Shown here in pieces: positions 5,434-5,449 of a DNA stretch of 5,449 nt (position 1 is its first letter; the number at the start of each line of letters is the position of its first letter). This stretch comes from Desulfobacteraceae bacterium (GTDB lineage Bacteria > Desulfobacterota > DSM-4660 > Desulfatiglandales > Desulfatiglandaceae), in assembly GCA_013203065.1 (NCBI GenBank), contig JABMQV010000112.1, positions 1 through 5,449 of the forward strand, read 5' to 3'. Made by a program: the position numbers and the translations under genes. The notes beneath the pieces are model-generated. The model had not been told where the DNA came from and did no database searches. It saw only the letters and a list, made by a program, of their open reading frames with translations.

Positions 5434-5449
5434 CAAAAATAACTTTACA

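Overview
The window is a bacterial chromosomal segment of moderate GC content. The style of its genes suggests a Desulfobacterota (deltaproteobacterial) genome, possibly an uncultured one: an HtpX of the 'GN-x-hydrophobic' N-terminal type, an ATC-hydrolase-like protein, and a MoxR/VWA pair that I recall from sulfate- and metal-reducing lineages. This placement is an inference from protein style and not a computed taxonomic result. I see no rRNA, tRNA, CRISPR array, complete mobile element or origin.

Layout. (1) At 1-414 on the minus strand is the N-terminal part of a probable lipoprotein with a C45 acyltransferase/amidase-like opening motif; the rest lies off the left edge. It has a very good sigma70-type promoter (TTGACA, 18 bp, TATATT) at 457-486. 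(2) The divergent gap of 193 bp holds a 12-bp tandem repeat (559-582) and a near-perfect Shine-Dalgarno that starts the plus-strand gene at 608. (3) At 608-1309 is an L-2-amino-thiazoline-4-carboxylic acid hydrolase-like protein. After 78 bp comes htpX at 1388-2314, a membrane zinc protease for protein quality control. (4) A conserved-looking but unrecognised 194-aa gene lies convergently at 2337-2921 on the minus strand. (5) A gene-free stretch at 2922-3336 contains short degenerate repeats and a possible sigma54-type site. (6) At 3337-5403 is a tight two-gene unit: a MoxR-type AAA+ ATPase followed 18 bp later by a von Willebrand factor A (VWA/CoxE-like) protein. A hairpin follows it, and the window ends within sequence that might be the edge of another element.

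How the genes work together. The MoxR ATPase and the VWA protein almost certainly form a chaperone-like pair that remodels or matures a client protein or metallocentre. The client is not encoded in the window. The VWA partner lacks a canonical MIDAS metal site (D-N-G-G-W-S in place of DxSxS, and no recognisable MIDAS threonine), and it carries a Gly/His-rich segment before the VWA fold. This pair is the most interesting thing here. HtpX is a separate proteostasis function. There is no sequence evidence that the lipoprotein, the ATC-hydrolase-like protein or the 194-aa protein belong to the same pathway.
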